Below, in pieces: positions 25,572 to 34,167 of a stretch of DNA of 64,000 nt (position 1 is the first letter of the stretch; the number at the start of each line of letters is the position of its first letter). The translations under genes were made by a program, and so were the position numbers. This DNA comes from Chloroflexota bacterium (GTDB lineage: Bacteria > Chloroflexota > Anaerolineae > Anaerolineales > UBA4823): positions 41,545 to 105,544 of the forward strand of contig JAKOUW010000233.1 of NCBI GenBank assembly GCA_029782365.1. Direction: 5' to 3'. The notes beneath the pieces were generated by a model. That model was not told the DNA's origin. It saw only the letters and a program-made list of their open reading frames with translations, and searched no databases.

Positions 25572-27770
25572 ATGCGTTTTCTTAAAGCCTTCCGCTGGAT
25601 TTTCGTGGCTGGACTGCTGCTGGCCGCCTGGGGTGTTTTCCCGGCGGCGGCGCATGCCCTGCTGGTGCGCTCCAACCCGGCGTCCAATGCTGTGCTGGCC
25701 AGCGGTCCGGCCCAGGTGGAGCTGTATTTCAGCGAATCCATCGAGCCGGGTTTGAGCTCGGTGCGCGTGTATGACTCAAACGCCTTGCAGGTGGATCAGG
25801 GGGATACCCGGGTGGATTCCAACGATCCCACTCGCCTGGCGGTTTCCCTGCGCTCACTGACAGACGGCGTGTACACAGTCTCCTGGGAGGTCGTATCGGC
25901 GGCTGACGGTCACCAGACGAGCGGCTCGTTTCCCTTTGCCGTGGGGGCGGCCAGCCAGGCGGCTTTGCCGGCCCAATCAGCGACAACCACCATCCAACTG
26001 CCGGCCAGCGCCCTGGTTGCGAAGTGGCTGGCGCTGGCCAGCCTGGCGCTGCTGGTGGGGCAGTTTTCTTTCAGCGCCTGGGTCTGGCAGCCCGTGCTCG
26101 CTGCCGCCGGCGATCAACTGCCCGCCGATTTCCGCCGCCCATCCGCCTGGGCGCTCATCAACCGCCTGTCCCTGCTCGGGCTGGCGCTGGCCCTGCTGCT
26201 CAACCTGCTCTCCACGGCCGGTCAGGCGCAGGGCGCAGAGCTGGCCTGGCCGTGGTCGCCCGCGGTCACCAGCCTGCTGGTGAATTCCCGCCTGGGCCTG
26301 GTCTGGCTGGCGTGCCTGGGGCTGGCGCTGGCAGAGGTTGGTTTGCTGTGGGGTCGTCCGTCCGTGTGGAAACAGGCTGCCGCTTTCGCCATCGGGTTGG
26401 GCCTGCTTTTCAGCCTCAGCCTGACCAGCCACGCTGCCGCCGACAGCCAGCCTTTTTCACTGCCCGCCGACTGGCTGCACGCCGTGGGCGTCAGCCTGTG
26501 GATGGGCGGCCTGCCGTATTTCCTCGGTGGGTTGTTCGCCCTGCGACCAGTCGAAGAGACAGCGCGCACGCGCCTGGTCTCGCTCTGCCTGCGCCGGTTT
26601 TCAGCCCTGGCGCTGGCCAGCGTGGCTGTGATTGCGCTCAGCGGCCTGTACGCCGCCATTTTGCGCGTTGGTTCTCTGCCCGCCCTGTTTGCCTCGCTCT
26701 ATGGGCAGACGCTGGTCTTCAAACTGCTGCTGTTCGGCCTGATTCTGCTGGTTGCCGCCGGAAACCTGCTGGTGATCTCGCCGCGCCTGGCGCAGGCCAG
26801 CCGCAGCGGCCGGGCCGACCTCCCCCTCCTCTATCGGTTCGAGCGGGCGGTGTTGGCGGAAATCGTGTTGGGCGGCCTGCTGTTGGCCAGCGTGGGTGTG
26901 CTCACCTACCTGCCGCCAGCGCAGGCGCCTGCCCCCGCCGGGCTGAGAAACACGACCCGCGTCGATGACCTGCAGATCGACTTGCAAATCACGCCCGGCA
27001 GGGTCGGCCAGAACACTTTTGCGGTGCATCTGTCTTCCAACGGCCAGCCGGTTGAAGTGGTGAAGGAGCTTCTCCTGCGCTTCACGCCCAGCCAGCAGAA
27101 TGTGGCGCCTTCGCAGGCGCAGCTTCTCTCGGTCGGCGGCGGCGACTACGCCATCCAGGGCAGTTTTTTGAGTCTGCCAGGGAGCTGGCAGGTGCAGGCG
27201 GTGGTGCGGCGTGAAAACCAATTCGACAGCTATGCCGATTTCGACTTCAGCCTCAGCCGGCCGGGCGCCGCTCAAGAGAATCCGCTTTCCCCTTACCTGG
27301 CCGGGGGTCTGGCGGGGCTGGATGGCCTGCTGTGCCTGGCGGCGTTCTACCCCGCCTGGCGGCGTGGGCCCTGGCCGCGCCGCGCCGCCTCCTTCGGGCT
27401 GGGATTACTGCTGGCGGCGGCCGGCGCGGCCTGGCTGCTCCACCCGCAGACCCCGGCCAACGCCCAAGCCAATCCCATCCCGCCCAATGCACAGTCTGTG
27501 ACAGCCGGGCAGGCCCTTTTCCAAGAGCGCTGCGCCCCCTGCCACGGCGCCGGCGGCAAAGGCGACGGCCCCATCGGCCTGACCATGCTGCCGCACCCGG
27601 CCGATCTCACCCAGCATGCCGTCCCCGGTGTGCACACCGATTTCCAGTTGTACGATTGGATCACCAACGGTTTTGCCGGCACGCGCATGCCGGCCTTCAA
27701 GCAGATTTTGAGCGACACCGACCGCTGGAACCTGGTCAATTTTATTCGCACACTGGCCCCTCGTCCGTGA
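25572..27770 (+). CDS. CopC-CopD copper protein fused to a C-terminal cytochrome c domain
   Basis: 732 residues. The signal peptide would be cut before His28 (AAA-HALLV), giving the N-terminal His that binds Cu(II) in CopC; the matching DGHQTSGSFPF motif follows at about 115. Residues about 140-455 are the polytopic CopD part with some eight membrane segments. A soluble YtkA-like beta-domain (about 465-565) precedes another membrane helix pair. A c-type cytochrome domain comes last with the haem motif CAPCH at 654-658 and a Met in GTRMPAF. The fusion joins periplasmic copper capture, membrane transfer and a redox haem in one chain. Copper uptake or supply to an oxidase is the likely role. The following lipoprotein gene is 6 nt downstream. 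Confidence 0.85.
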   Translation: MRFLKAFRWIFVAGLLLAAWGVFPAAAHALLVRSNPASNAVLASGPAQVELYFSESIEPGLSSVRVYDSNALQVDQGDTRVDSNDPTRLAVSLRSLTDGVYTVSWEVVSAADGHQTSGSFPFAVGAASQAALPAQSATTTIQLPASALVAKWLALASLALLVGQFSFSAWVWQPVLAAAGDQLPADFRRPSAWALINRLSLLGLALALLLNLLSTAGQAQGAELAWPWSPAVTSLLVNSRLGLVWLACLGLALAEVGLLWGRPSVWKQAAAFAIGLGLLFSLSLTSHAAADSQPFSLPADWLHAVGVSLWMGGLPYFLGGLFALRPVEETARTRLVSLCLRRFSALALASVAVIALSGLYAAILRVGSLPALFASLYGQTLVFKLLLFGLILLVAAGNLLVISPRLAQASRSGRADLPLLYRFERAVLAEIVLGGLLLASVGVLTYLPPAQAPAPAGLRNTTRVDDLQIDLQITPGRVGQNTFAVHLSSNGQPVEVVKELLLRFTPSQQNVAPSQAQLLSVGGGDYAIQGSFLSLPGSWQVQAVVRRENQFDSYADFDFSLSRPGAAQENPLSPYLAGGLAGLDGLLCLAAFYPAWRRGPWPRRAASFGLGLLLAAAGAAWLLHPQTPANAQANPIPPNAQSVTAGQALFQERCAPCHGAGGKGDGPIGLTMLPHPADLTQHAVPGVHTDFQLYDWITNGFAGTRMPAFKQILSDTDRWNLVNFIRTLAPRP

Positions 27771-27776
27771 GTCGAT

Positions 27777-28934
27777 ATGCAGCGAACCAAATTTCTCGCC
27801 TTGTTCATCCTGTGCCTGGCCTTGTTACTGCAGGCCTGCTCAATCGAAATCAATCAACCGCCTGCTCCCACCGCTGTGCGGCACACCACGCCGTTCTTCG
27901 AGCCGACGGCGACCCAGCTTCCCCCGCCCGGTTCCACGCAAGCGCCTCTACCCACGCGCCAGATCCCGGTCACCTGGAGCGCGCTCAACCTGCGCGGCCG
28001 CCTGGTGTACAACTCTGCGCGCTACGTCGGCGACCGCCTGGTGGCCGGCATTGAGGCGCTGGACCTGGCCAGCGGGACGATCACCACGATCTTCCAGGCG
28101 CCGCCTGAGACCTGGACCGATCACCTGAGCGTTTCGCCAGACGGCAAGCGGGCGTTGATCACTTATGTGCCGCCGCGCGACCAGACTCTGCCCGGCCAGC
28201 AGTCCATTTTTAGCCTGCCCCTGGACGGCTCGGCTCAGCCCAGCCCGTTTGTCAAGCCCACCAGCGCCAGCGAGCAGTATTATCATGCCATCTGGTCGCC
28301 CGACGGCCGGGCGGTCTATTACTCCGCCGGCGACCCAAGCGCTGCGCCGCGCCTGCCGGGCCAGCAGTTTCCAAATTACGATATCTTTCGTATGAACGTG
28401 GCAGACGGCAAGACGACAAAAATTGCTGAAAATGCCTACTGGCCGCGCCTTTCTGCGGATGGCTCCAAGCTGGCTTATGTGACCCTCGACCCACTGACCG
28501 GCACGAATAAGCTGTATGTCGCCGCGGCGGATGGCAGCCAGGCGCGCCAGGTGACTTTGAGCGGCCTGAACGTGCCGCAGATCATCGATTCGCCCCTCTT
28601 CACGGCCGATGGCACAACCCTGCTCTACAGCGCCGTCAGCGCGGCCCAGTCTTCCTGGTCGCCTGCGTGGTGGGAACGGCTTCTGGGCGTGATGGCGGCC
28701 TCTGCCCACAGTGTGCCTTCCGATTGGTGGGCGGTGCCGGTGCAAGGCGGCGAGCCCCAGCAGATCACGCACATCGCCTCGGTCGGCCTGTACGGCTGTC
28801 TCTCGCCCGACCAAAAATACATCGCCAGTTACAGCGGCGGCGGTCTGTTCGTGATGCAGCCCAACGGCGGCGGCCTGACCATGCTCTACAGCGATGTGGG
28901 CGGCCTGCAGGGCACAGTCAACTGGATCCCCTGA
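27777..28934 (+). CDS. PD40 (TolB-like) beta-propeller lipoprotein
   Basis: 385 residues. Lipobox LLQAC with the modified Cys at 21, then a Pro/Thr-rich linker to about 60. The rest carries repeated WD40-like PD40 blades: SPDGKRALIT, WSPDGRAVYYSA, LSADGSKLAYV, FTADGTTLLYSA and LSPDQKYIASY. It would be anchored outside the cytoplasmic membrane. The tight spacing (6 nt) to the CopC-CopD gene suggests co-transcription. TolB-like propellers mediate protein contacts; no specific partner is evident. Confidence 0.8.
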   Translation: MQRTKFLALFILCLALLLQACSIEINQPPAPTAVRHTTPFFEPTATQLPPPGSTQAPLPTRQIPVTWSALNLRGRLVYNSARYVGDRLVAGIEALDLASGTITTIFQAPPETWTDHLSVSPDGKRALITYVPPRDQTLPGQQSIFSLPLDGSAQPSPFVKPTSASEQYYHAIWSPDGRAVYYSAGDPSAAPRLPGQQFPNYDIFRMNVADGKTTKIAENAYWPRLSADGSKLAYVTLDPLTGTNKLYVAAADGSQARQVTLSGLNVPQIIDSPLFTADGTTLLYSAVSAAQSSWSPAWWERLLGVMAASAHSVPSDWWAVPVQGGEPQQITHIASVGLYGCLSPDQKYIASYSGGGLFVMQPNGGGLTMLYSDVGGLQGTVNWIP

Positions 28935-28943
28935 GTCCGCGGC

Positions 28944-29753
28944 TCAGCCGAGCTGGGCCATCTCCTCGGCGGTCAGGACGATATCTGCCGCCGCCAGGTT
29001 TTCGGCCTGGTGCTGGGGATTTGCCGACATTGGGATGGTGATGACGCGCGCCTGGCTGGTCAGCAAGGCCAGGGCAATCTGCTGGCGCGTTGCCTGGCGC
29101 GCTTGCGCTACAGCCTGCAGGGCCTGGAGGCTGCGGATGGCGCGCGGCTTGACCGGGCTGTATGCCGTCAGCAGGATGTCGTGCTGCTGGCAGTAGGCCA
29201 GCACGCCGTTCTGCTGGTATTCACGATCCGCCAGGCTGTACGACACCTGGTTGGTCAGCAGGGGCGTCTCGCTCAAGGCGAGCGAGCGCTCCAGCAGTTT
29301 CAAGTTGAAGTTGCTCACTCCGAGATGGCGCACCTGGCCGCGGCGCACCAGCGTGTTGAGCGCCCGGAAACTGTCTTCCAGCTTCATGCCAGCCGTGGGC
29401 CAGTGGATCAGGTAAAGGTCGATATAATCCATGCCCAGACGGCGCAGGCTTTGCTCACACGAGTGCAGTACACCATCGTGGGTCAGGTGCTCAGGCGAGA
29501 CTTTGGAGGTGATGAACAGGTTTTGGCGGGCGATGCCGCGGGCGCGCACTGCCTGGCCGAGCAGTTCCTCGGCGCGGCCGGCGGCGTACATCTCAGCGGT
29601 GTCGAAGTGGGTGTATCCCAGGTCAAGCGCCGAGTACAGCGCAGTCAGCGAACGCTGGTCGCGCGACCGGTCGGGCGAGCTGTCACCGCCGATCGTCCAG
29701 GTGCCGAAACCCAGCTTGGGAATGGAGAGATTTTGAATGGTTTCATAGCGCAT
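28944..29753 (-). CDS. Aldo/keto reductase
   Basis: 269 residues from the ATG at 29753; a 19-codon upstream extension is rejected because a TACAAT box ends 6 nt before this ATG. The AKR catalytic tetrad is visible in the TIM barrel: Asp and Tyr in FDTAEMYAAG, Lys in FITSKVSPE, His in LYLIHWPT. The NADPH-binding end (ITIPMSANPQHQAENLAA) is a variant of the usual IPG. It reduces aldehydes or ketones with NADPH; the substrate is unknown. Its stop is 10 nt from that of the PD40 lipoprotein. Confidence 0.9.
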   Translation of the reverse strand: MRYETIQNLSIPKLGFGTWTIGGDSSPDRSRDQRSLTALYSALDLGYTHFDTAEMYAAGRAEELLGQAVRARGIARQNLFITSKVSPEHLTHDGVLHSCEQSLRRLGMDYIDLYLIHWPTAGMKLEDSFRALNTLVRRGQVRHLGVSNFNLKLLERSLALSETPLLTNQVSYSLADREYQQNGVLAYCQQHDILLTAYSPVKPRAIRSLQALQAVAQARQATRQQIALALLTSQARVITIPMSANPQHQAENLAAADIVLTAEEMAQLG

Positions 29754-29759
29754 GGGGAT

Positions 29760-29765
29760 ATTGTA
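29760..29765 (-). promoter_or_regulatory. -10 box of leaderless promoter for the aldo/keto reductase
   Basis: Minus-strand TACAAT followed by 6 nt (ATCCCC) and the ATG at 29753; no Shine-Dalgarno. Confidence 0.5.
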
Positions 29766-29867
29766 CTTCAACCCGGTCAGACGCGGCTTCGCCGGTTTCT
29801 CATATTTCATTCATAGAACTCTAAAGATACAGCCCGCAATCCCTGTTCATTTCCACCTCAAATATAG

Positions 29868-29873
29868 TATACT
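29868..29873 (+). promoter_or_regulatory. Candidate -10 of the CIS operon promoter
   Basis: TATACT inside a TATAGTATAC stretch in the only AT-rich part of the 385-nt gap between the reductase and the CIS operon. A -35 (TTCATT or GTTCAT near 29846) is weak. Transcription from here would give a leader of about 260 nt. Confidence 0.4.
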
Positions 29874-29935
29874 AACCTTACTAATCTTTACCGTTTTTAT
29901 CGCAAAAAACCGAATTGTTTTCAATTTAGGAGGTA

Positions 29936-30142
29936 ATGGATCGGATGGTTGGTTTTCCGGTTTTCCAATCTCACACAACAAGTCCTCAGAGCCACCGTGT
30001 TGCCAGCCAGGTTGAACACGCGCATGGCCTGCCTGCCTTATTAAACCTCGCTTCTATTGTCTTTTCCCATGCTGACTGCCTCCGTCCAACGTTTTGGGCG
30101 GAGGTTTCTCATTGCGCCCAGGCCAACGAGGCAGGTTTGTGA
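29936..30142 (+). CDS. Leader reading frame in the CIS operon 5' region
   Basis: 68 codons beginning with ATG two bases after a perfect AGGAGG (an in-frame ATG three codons later has better spacing). Its TGA overlaps the GTG start of the DUF4255 gene (GTGA), the usual form of translational coupling. The peptide has no recognisable domain and its composition (many His, Ser, Ala) is not informative. The terminator hairpin at 30079-30104 lies inside it, so ribosome passage could decide whether that hairpin forms. It may be a regulatory leader frame and not a functional protein; chance is also possible. Confidence 0.35.
   Translation: MDRMVGFPVFQSHTTSPQSHRVASQVEHAHGLPALLNLASIVFSHADCLRPTFWAEVSHCAQANEAGL
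30079..30104 (+). terminator. Terminator-like hairpin in the CIS operon leader, with competing stem
   Basis: An 11-bp stem (30079-30089 with 30094-30104, one G-U pair) around a CGTT loop, followed by TTTCTC. It sits 35 nt before the first CIS gene. Its descending arm also pairs with 30115-30121 (TGGGCG with CGCCCA), so a second, mutually exclusive hairpin is possible. Separately, CCTGCCT copies at 30028-30038 can pair with the ribosome site AGGCAGG at 30129-30135. The arrangement is that of an attenuator; the signal is unknown. Confidence 0.55.
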
Positions 30143-30852
30143 TCGATATCATCGATGCCGCCCTGGTGGAGTGGGCGGCCAAAGCCACCAACAAAGCAGC
30201 CCCGGTCAGCCTGTCGGCGCCGTCGGCCGGTGGAGGCCAGGCGATCAGCCTGTACCTGCTGGAGATCGTCGATGAACCTCTGCGCCGCAGCGGCAGCAAA
30301 CCGCCCGTCCATCCCGTGCTGCGCTACCTGGTCTCGACCAGCGCCGGTGATCCGCAGGCCGCGCACCGTTTACTGGCTGACCTGCTCTACACGGCCATGG
30401 GAGACCCGACCTACGAAATCGAGCTGGCGCCGGTCTCCAATGAAATCTGGGCGGGTTTCAACCTGGCCCCCCGGCCTTCTTTTATCCTGCGCGTCCCCCT
30501 GCCAGACGAGGATAAGCGCCGCCCAGGCAGAGAACCGGGAAAGACCGTCCGCCAGCGCGAGCCTTCCATGGACAGCGGCGTGCCAGCGGTGCCGCTGTAC
30601 GGCATCTTGCTCGGCCCGGAAGATATCCCGCTGATGAACGCCCGCATCGAACTGCCCAATTTATTCCGCTCGGCTTACACCGACACCAACGGCGCTTTCG
30701 TCCTGCAAGGTGTGCCGGCTGCGCCCAAGGAGAAAACCTTATTGATCAAAGCCCGTAAGCGTGAGAAAACCGTCAAAATTCAGACTACCGGGACTCCCGA
30801 CCATCCGGAGATCATCCGTTTCAACCTGTTCGAAAACGAAGGAGAAAAATAA
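30139..30852 (+). CDS. CIS tail-cap type protein (DUF4255/Pvc16-like) with C-terminal Ig-like domain
   Basis: 237 residues from the GTG at 30139; AGGCAGG precedes it. Residues about 1-125 match the DUF4255 (Pvc16 N-terminal) pattern: ISLYLLEIVDEPLRR, VHPVLRYLVSTSAGDPQAAHRLLADLLY and a closing PSFILRVPL. In PVC and Afp particles this family caps the distal end of tube and sheath. A second domain (about 160-235) reads like a carboxypeptidase-regulatory-like beta-sandwich (YTDTNGAFVLQGVPAAPKE). It is first of 17 closely spaced genes, and its TAA overlaps the sheath ATG. Confidence 0.78.
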   Translation: MIDIIDAALVEWAAKATNKAAPVSLSAPSAGGGQAISLYLLEIVDEPLRRSGSKPPVHPVLRYLVSTSAGDPQAAHRLLADLLYTAMGDPTYEIELAPVSNEIWAGFNLAPRPSFILRVPLPDEDKRRPGREPGKTVRQREPSMDSGVPAVPLYGILLGPEDIPLMNARIELPNLFRSAYTDTNGAFVLQGVPAAPKEKTLLIKARKREKTVKIQTTGTPDHPEIIRFNLFENEGEK

Positions 30853-32108
30853 TGGCAATTATGATGGACCTCAACCCCCAGACGCCAGGGGTCTATATCT
30901 ACGAGGTGCCCAGCGGCGCACGGCCGATCCAGGCGGTGGGCACACGCACGGCGGGCTTCGTCGGGCTGGCGCCGAACCCCAACGCCACACAGGAGCCGGT
31001 GGCGATCAATAACTGGACCGAATTTCGTGACACATTTTTCCCTCCCACCAACCCGGACCAGGCCTGGACACGCCTGGCCTTCGCCGTGTACGGCTTTTTC
31101 CTGAACGGCGGCAGCCGCTGCTTCGTTGTAAATGTGGGCGGCACAGCCACCAACCTGAATCCGATCAGCGGCGGCGGCGGCACACCGGCTGGCCTGGACA
31201 AGCTCGAGCGCATCGATGAAATTGCCATTGTAGCCGCACCGGGCTACACCCGCAGGGAAGATTACGCCGCGCTGTTGGCCACCTGCACGAACCTGCACGA
31301 TCGCGTCGCCATTTTGGATGGCCCGGAAATATTGAATAAAGCCGCCTTGGACCAGCTCAACAACGACGCCGACCCGCCCGCTCTGGATCCCAAAGGAACG
31401 AAACCAGGCGGTCCATGGATCAAGCCATTCCCATCCCAGAGCGGTGAGACCACGCTCTACGTGCCCTGGATCACGGTCAGCAACCCCGATCCTAGAAAAA
31501 ATATCGAAGGATCCAACATTGCAAAGTTTATCAGCGTTCCGCCTTCCGGGCATGTCGCCGGGATTTGGGCGCGCAGCGACGCGCTGCGCGGTGTGCACAA
31601 AGCGCCCGCCAACGAGATCGTGCAGGGCGCGCTGGATGTGCAGTACCAGATCAAGGCCAGCGAACAGGCCACCCTCAACCCCAAGGGCGTCAACTGCATC
31701 CGCTACTTCACCAACGATGGCATCCTGGTGTGGGGCGCTCGCACATTCACCAAGAGCCAGCAATGGCGCTATCTGAACGTGCGCCGGCTGTTCAACATGA
31801 TCGAAGAATCGATCGCCGAGAGCACGCGCTGGATCGTCTTCGAGCCGAACGACCGCACCCTGTGGAACGCCATCCGCCGCGATGTCACCGCTTTTTTGAT
31901 GGGCTTCTGGCGCGACGGCGCCTTGATGGGCGCCACACCCGAACAGGCCTTTTTTGTCAAATGCGACGAGGAGAATAACCCGCAGAGCAGTATTGATCAA
32001 GGCAAAGTGGTGATCGAGATTGGCATTGCGCCGGTCAAACCTGCCGAGTTCGTCATCTTCAAGATCAGTCAGTTCGAATCCGGCTCCGAAGTGAAAGTTG
32101 GAGGCTAA
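30852..32108 (+). CDS. Contractile tail sheath protein
   Basis: 418 residues, ATG overlapping the previous stop (TAATG) with AAGGAG upstream. The conserved N-terminal start of eCIS sheaths is plain: PGVYIYEVPSGARPI and AVGTRTAGFVGLAP. The C-terminal sheath core is equally clear (INCIRYFTNDGILVWGAR-type segment, then WRYLNVRRLFNMIEESI and ARDGALMGATPEQAFFVKCD-like ending). It polymerises around the inner tube and contracts to drive it through a membrane. Only one sheath gene is present, whereas PVC/Afp loci have three. Confidence 0.95.
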   Translation: MAIMMDLNPQTPGVYIYEVPSGARPIQAVGTRTAGFVGLAPNPNATQEPVAINNWTEFRDTFFPPTNPDQAWTRLAFAVYGFFLNGGSRCFVVNVGGTATNLNPISGGGGTPAGLDKLERIDEIAIVAAPGYTRREDYAALLATCTNLHDRVAILDGPEILNKAALDQLNNDADPPALDPKGTKPGGPWIKPFPSQSGETTLYVPWITVSNPDPRKNIEGSNIAKFISVPPSGHVAGIWARSDALRGVHKAPANEIVQGALDVQYQIKASEQATLNPKGVNCIRYFTNDGILVWGARTFTKSQQWRYLNVRRLFNMIEESIAESTRWIVFEPNDRTLWNAIRRDVTAFLMGFWRDGALMGATPEQAFFVKCDEENNPQSSIDQGKVVIEIGIAPVKPAEFVIFKISQFESGSEVKVGG

Positions 32109-32110
32109 GC

Positions 32111-32539
32111 ATGGCTACCGTGGATCCATTCCGTTCGTATAATTTCAAACTGGATATCAGCGGCCTGACGGAGGGCCATTTCACCGAAGTCAGCGGCCTG
32201 GGGGTCAAGATCGAATCGATTTCCTACCGCGAAGCGGGCAACAAGCAGATCGTGCGCCACCTCCCCGGGCAGGTGGATTTCGCCCAGGTCACCCTGCGTT
32301 ACGGCCTGACTTCCTCGCGTGAGCTGTGGGATTGGCTGCAGTCGGCGGTGGCGGGCAACGTGGTGCGCAAGAACGTTTCGATCATCCAACTGGACACGAA
32401 GGGCGACGGTGAAGAAACGCGCTGGAACCTGATCGATGCCTGGCCGACCGAGTGGAAAGCCGCCACTCTGAACGCCGCCGAAAAGACTGTGGCAATCGAA
32501 TCGCTCACCCTGGTGTTCGACGGTCTCGAGCGGGCATGA
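32111..32539 (+). CDS. Contractile injection system inner tube protein (gp19/Pvc1-like)
   Basis: 142 residues, 2 nt behind the sheath stop. The whole sequence follows the T4 gp19/Hcp-like tube family: DPFRSYNFKLDISGLTEGHF, EVSGLGVKIESISYREAGN, LPGQVDFAQVTLRYGLT, and a final AAEKTVAIESLTLVFDGL strand. It stacks as hexameric rings to form the tube that is propelled by the sheath. A single copy; Afp and PVC have two forms (tube and tube initiator). Confidence 0.95.
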   Translation: MATVDPFRSYNFKLDISGLTEGHFTEVSGLGVKIESISYREAGNKQIVRHLPGQVDFAQVTLRYGLTSSRELWDWLQSAVAGNVVRKNVSIIQLDTKGDGEETRWNLIDAWPTEWKAATLNAAEKTVAIESLTLVFDGLERA

Positions 32540-34167
32540 GCGATCCCACCGGGAGCCGGACAGGCAAAGCGCCCGACCCGGGCGCTCTCCTGCTGGACTT
32601 TGCGCGCTGGCTGGAGCGCTGGACGGCGTATGCCTACGCCCGCGCCGGTCTGCCGCAAACCGACCAGCCGCCGAACGAGCCGCCAACCGCCGATCTGCCA
32701 AATGACGACGGCGTTCAAGAGCCGCGCTCCGGGCCGCCAGCGCACTGGCAGGCGCTGGTCACCAAAGGTCCGCCCGCCCACTGGCTGGCGCTGTTCAGCG
32801 AAGCTGGCCTGACTCCGCCGGCTGACGGCTTGCCGGAGACAGCCGCAGAGCCGTCAGCGCCTGGCGAAACACAGCCATCTGCTGAACAGATCGAGGCGCC
32901 CGAGGCGTTCATCGAACGCTTTCAGCAGGAGCTGGCAGCCTTTATGCAGTCACCCCTGGCCCCGCCCACAGCAGGTGAGATCGCACCAGCGATTTCTTTC
33001 CCCGCAGTTCAGCAGCCCGGCCGCAATCCAGAGCCTGCCGCCCACCAGCCCGCCTCTGCGCCTTCCCCTTCGGCGGTCCAAGCGCCCGTCGAGAGCCAGG
33101 CCGCCTTTCCCACAGGCACAGCCAGCGCGCCGCAAACTGCTGAGACAGCCGCGCCAGCCCTGCCCAGAAACGACCAGCCGCCGTCTGCGCTTCCTGCCCA
33201 GCCGGAGCGAACCGCATCTCCGGCTCAACCCGGCCCAGCCGCCGGCCGCCGGCCTCGTTTTACACTCCATTCTCCCGCTGGGCCCGAACCGCCAGCGGCT
33301 GCCTCCCGCCCGGCTCAGCCGCCTGCGCCGCCCGGCAGCGCCGCCCCATCCGCCGAGCCGGCCCTGGAGACCGGATTGGAAGAGGGCGCCGTCCCATCGG
33401 CAGGCCAGGTCCGGCCGGAAATTGCCCGGCGCGCCGCTCCCGGTCCTAACGACCGGCCGCAGCCCCCCGCGCAACCTACCACCCGCTCCACCCACCGGCC
33501 GCGCTTCGAGCTGGCGCTTCCATCAACAGGCGCCCCATCCCTTCCGGCGGCAGTCAGCCAGGCTCCAGCGCCCGGCGCACAGGCAGGCGCCCCGCCGGTC
33601 AGCCTGGCCGGGCCGGCCGCCTCTGCGCCGCGCCCGCTGGCCCAACCCCAACCAGGCCAGCCAGCGGCGCCAGCCTTCGAACAGCTCAATGCTGAGGTCT
33701 CAGCCGGAACTGCACAGGCCGCGCCCTTCCGCGGCCAGCCTGCTCGCCCACCAATTGAGACCGCCCGCTCCGACAGCCGGAGCCAGCTTCCCCAGACCGA
33801 GAGCGCCTCTCTCGTCCTGCCGCCAGCCAACCCAACCGCCTCTGGCCAACTGGAACTGGCGCTCAACCCGCTCCAACCCGCCGCGCAGCCGGCGCCGCTT
33901 GCCCTGCCCCCGGCCGCCAGCCTGCCGCCGGTCGCGCCGCAGGCCGCGCCGCAGCCTCACCAGCCCCTGCCGCCGCAGGAGCTGCGCTGGCCAGCCCGCC
34001 GCCCACTGCCTCCGCCGGTTGAACTGCGCTTTTCCGACTCGAACGCCGGCCGTTGGCCGGAGCCGCCCAGCGCAGCGCCGCCGCCCGTCCGCCCGCCGGC
34101 TTTCACCGAACCGGCTTACCGCCAGCGCATCGACCGTGAACAAAGTGGAGGCTCATGGAACGAGTAG
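32536..34167 (+). CDS. Pro/Ala-rich low-complexity protein of the CIS operon
   Basis: 543 residues from the ATG that overlaps the tube stop by 4 nt. An N-terminal helical part (about 1-50: LLLDFARWLERWTAYAYARAG) is followed by a near-tandem PPAHWQAL / PPAHWLAL pair at about 68-85. The remaining 420 residues are mostly Pro, Ala, Gln and Ser. Within them short strand-like islands recur (RPRFTLHSP, RPRFELALP, QLELALNP, VELRFSDS). No known domain. It occupies the slot between tube and LysM protein; candidates are a tape-measure substitute, a scaffold or a flexible tether. The 3' end overlaps the next gene by 13 nt. Confidence 0.6.
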   Translation: MSDPTGSRTGKAPDPGALLLDFARWLERWTAYAYARAGLPQTDQPPNEPPTADLPNDDGVQEPRSGPPAHWQALVTKGPPAHWLALFSEAGLTPPADGLPETAAEPSAPGETQPSAEQIEAPEAFIERFQQELAAFMQSPLAPPTAGEIAPAISFPAVQQPGRNPEPAAHQPASAPSPSAVQAPVESQAAFPTGTASAPQTAETAAPALPRNDQPPSALPAQPERTASPAQPGPAAGRRPRFTLHSPAGPEPPAAASRPAQPPAPPGSAAPSAEPALETGLEEGAVPSAGQVRPEIARRAAPGPNDRPQPPAQPTTRSTHRPRFELALPSTGAPSLPAAVSQAPAPGAQAGAPPVSLAGPAASAPRPLAQPQPGQPAAPAFEQLNAEVSAGTAQAAPFRGQPARPPIETARSDSRSQLPQTESASLVLPPANPTASGQLELALNPLQPAAQPAPLALPPAASLPPVAPQAAPQPHQPLPPQELRWPARRPLPPPVELRFSDSNAGRWPEPPSAAPPPVRPPAFTEPAYRQRIDREQSGGSWNE

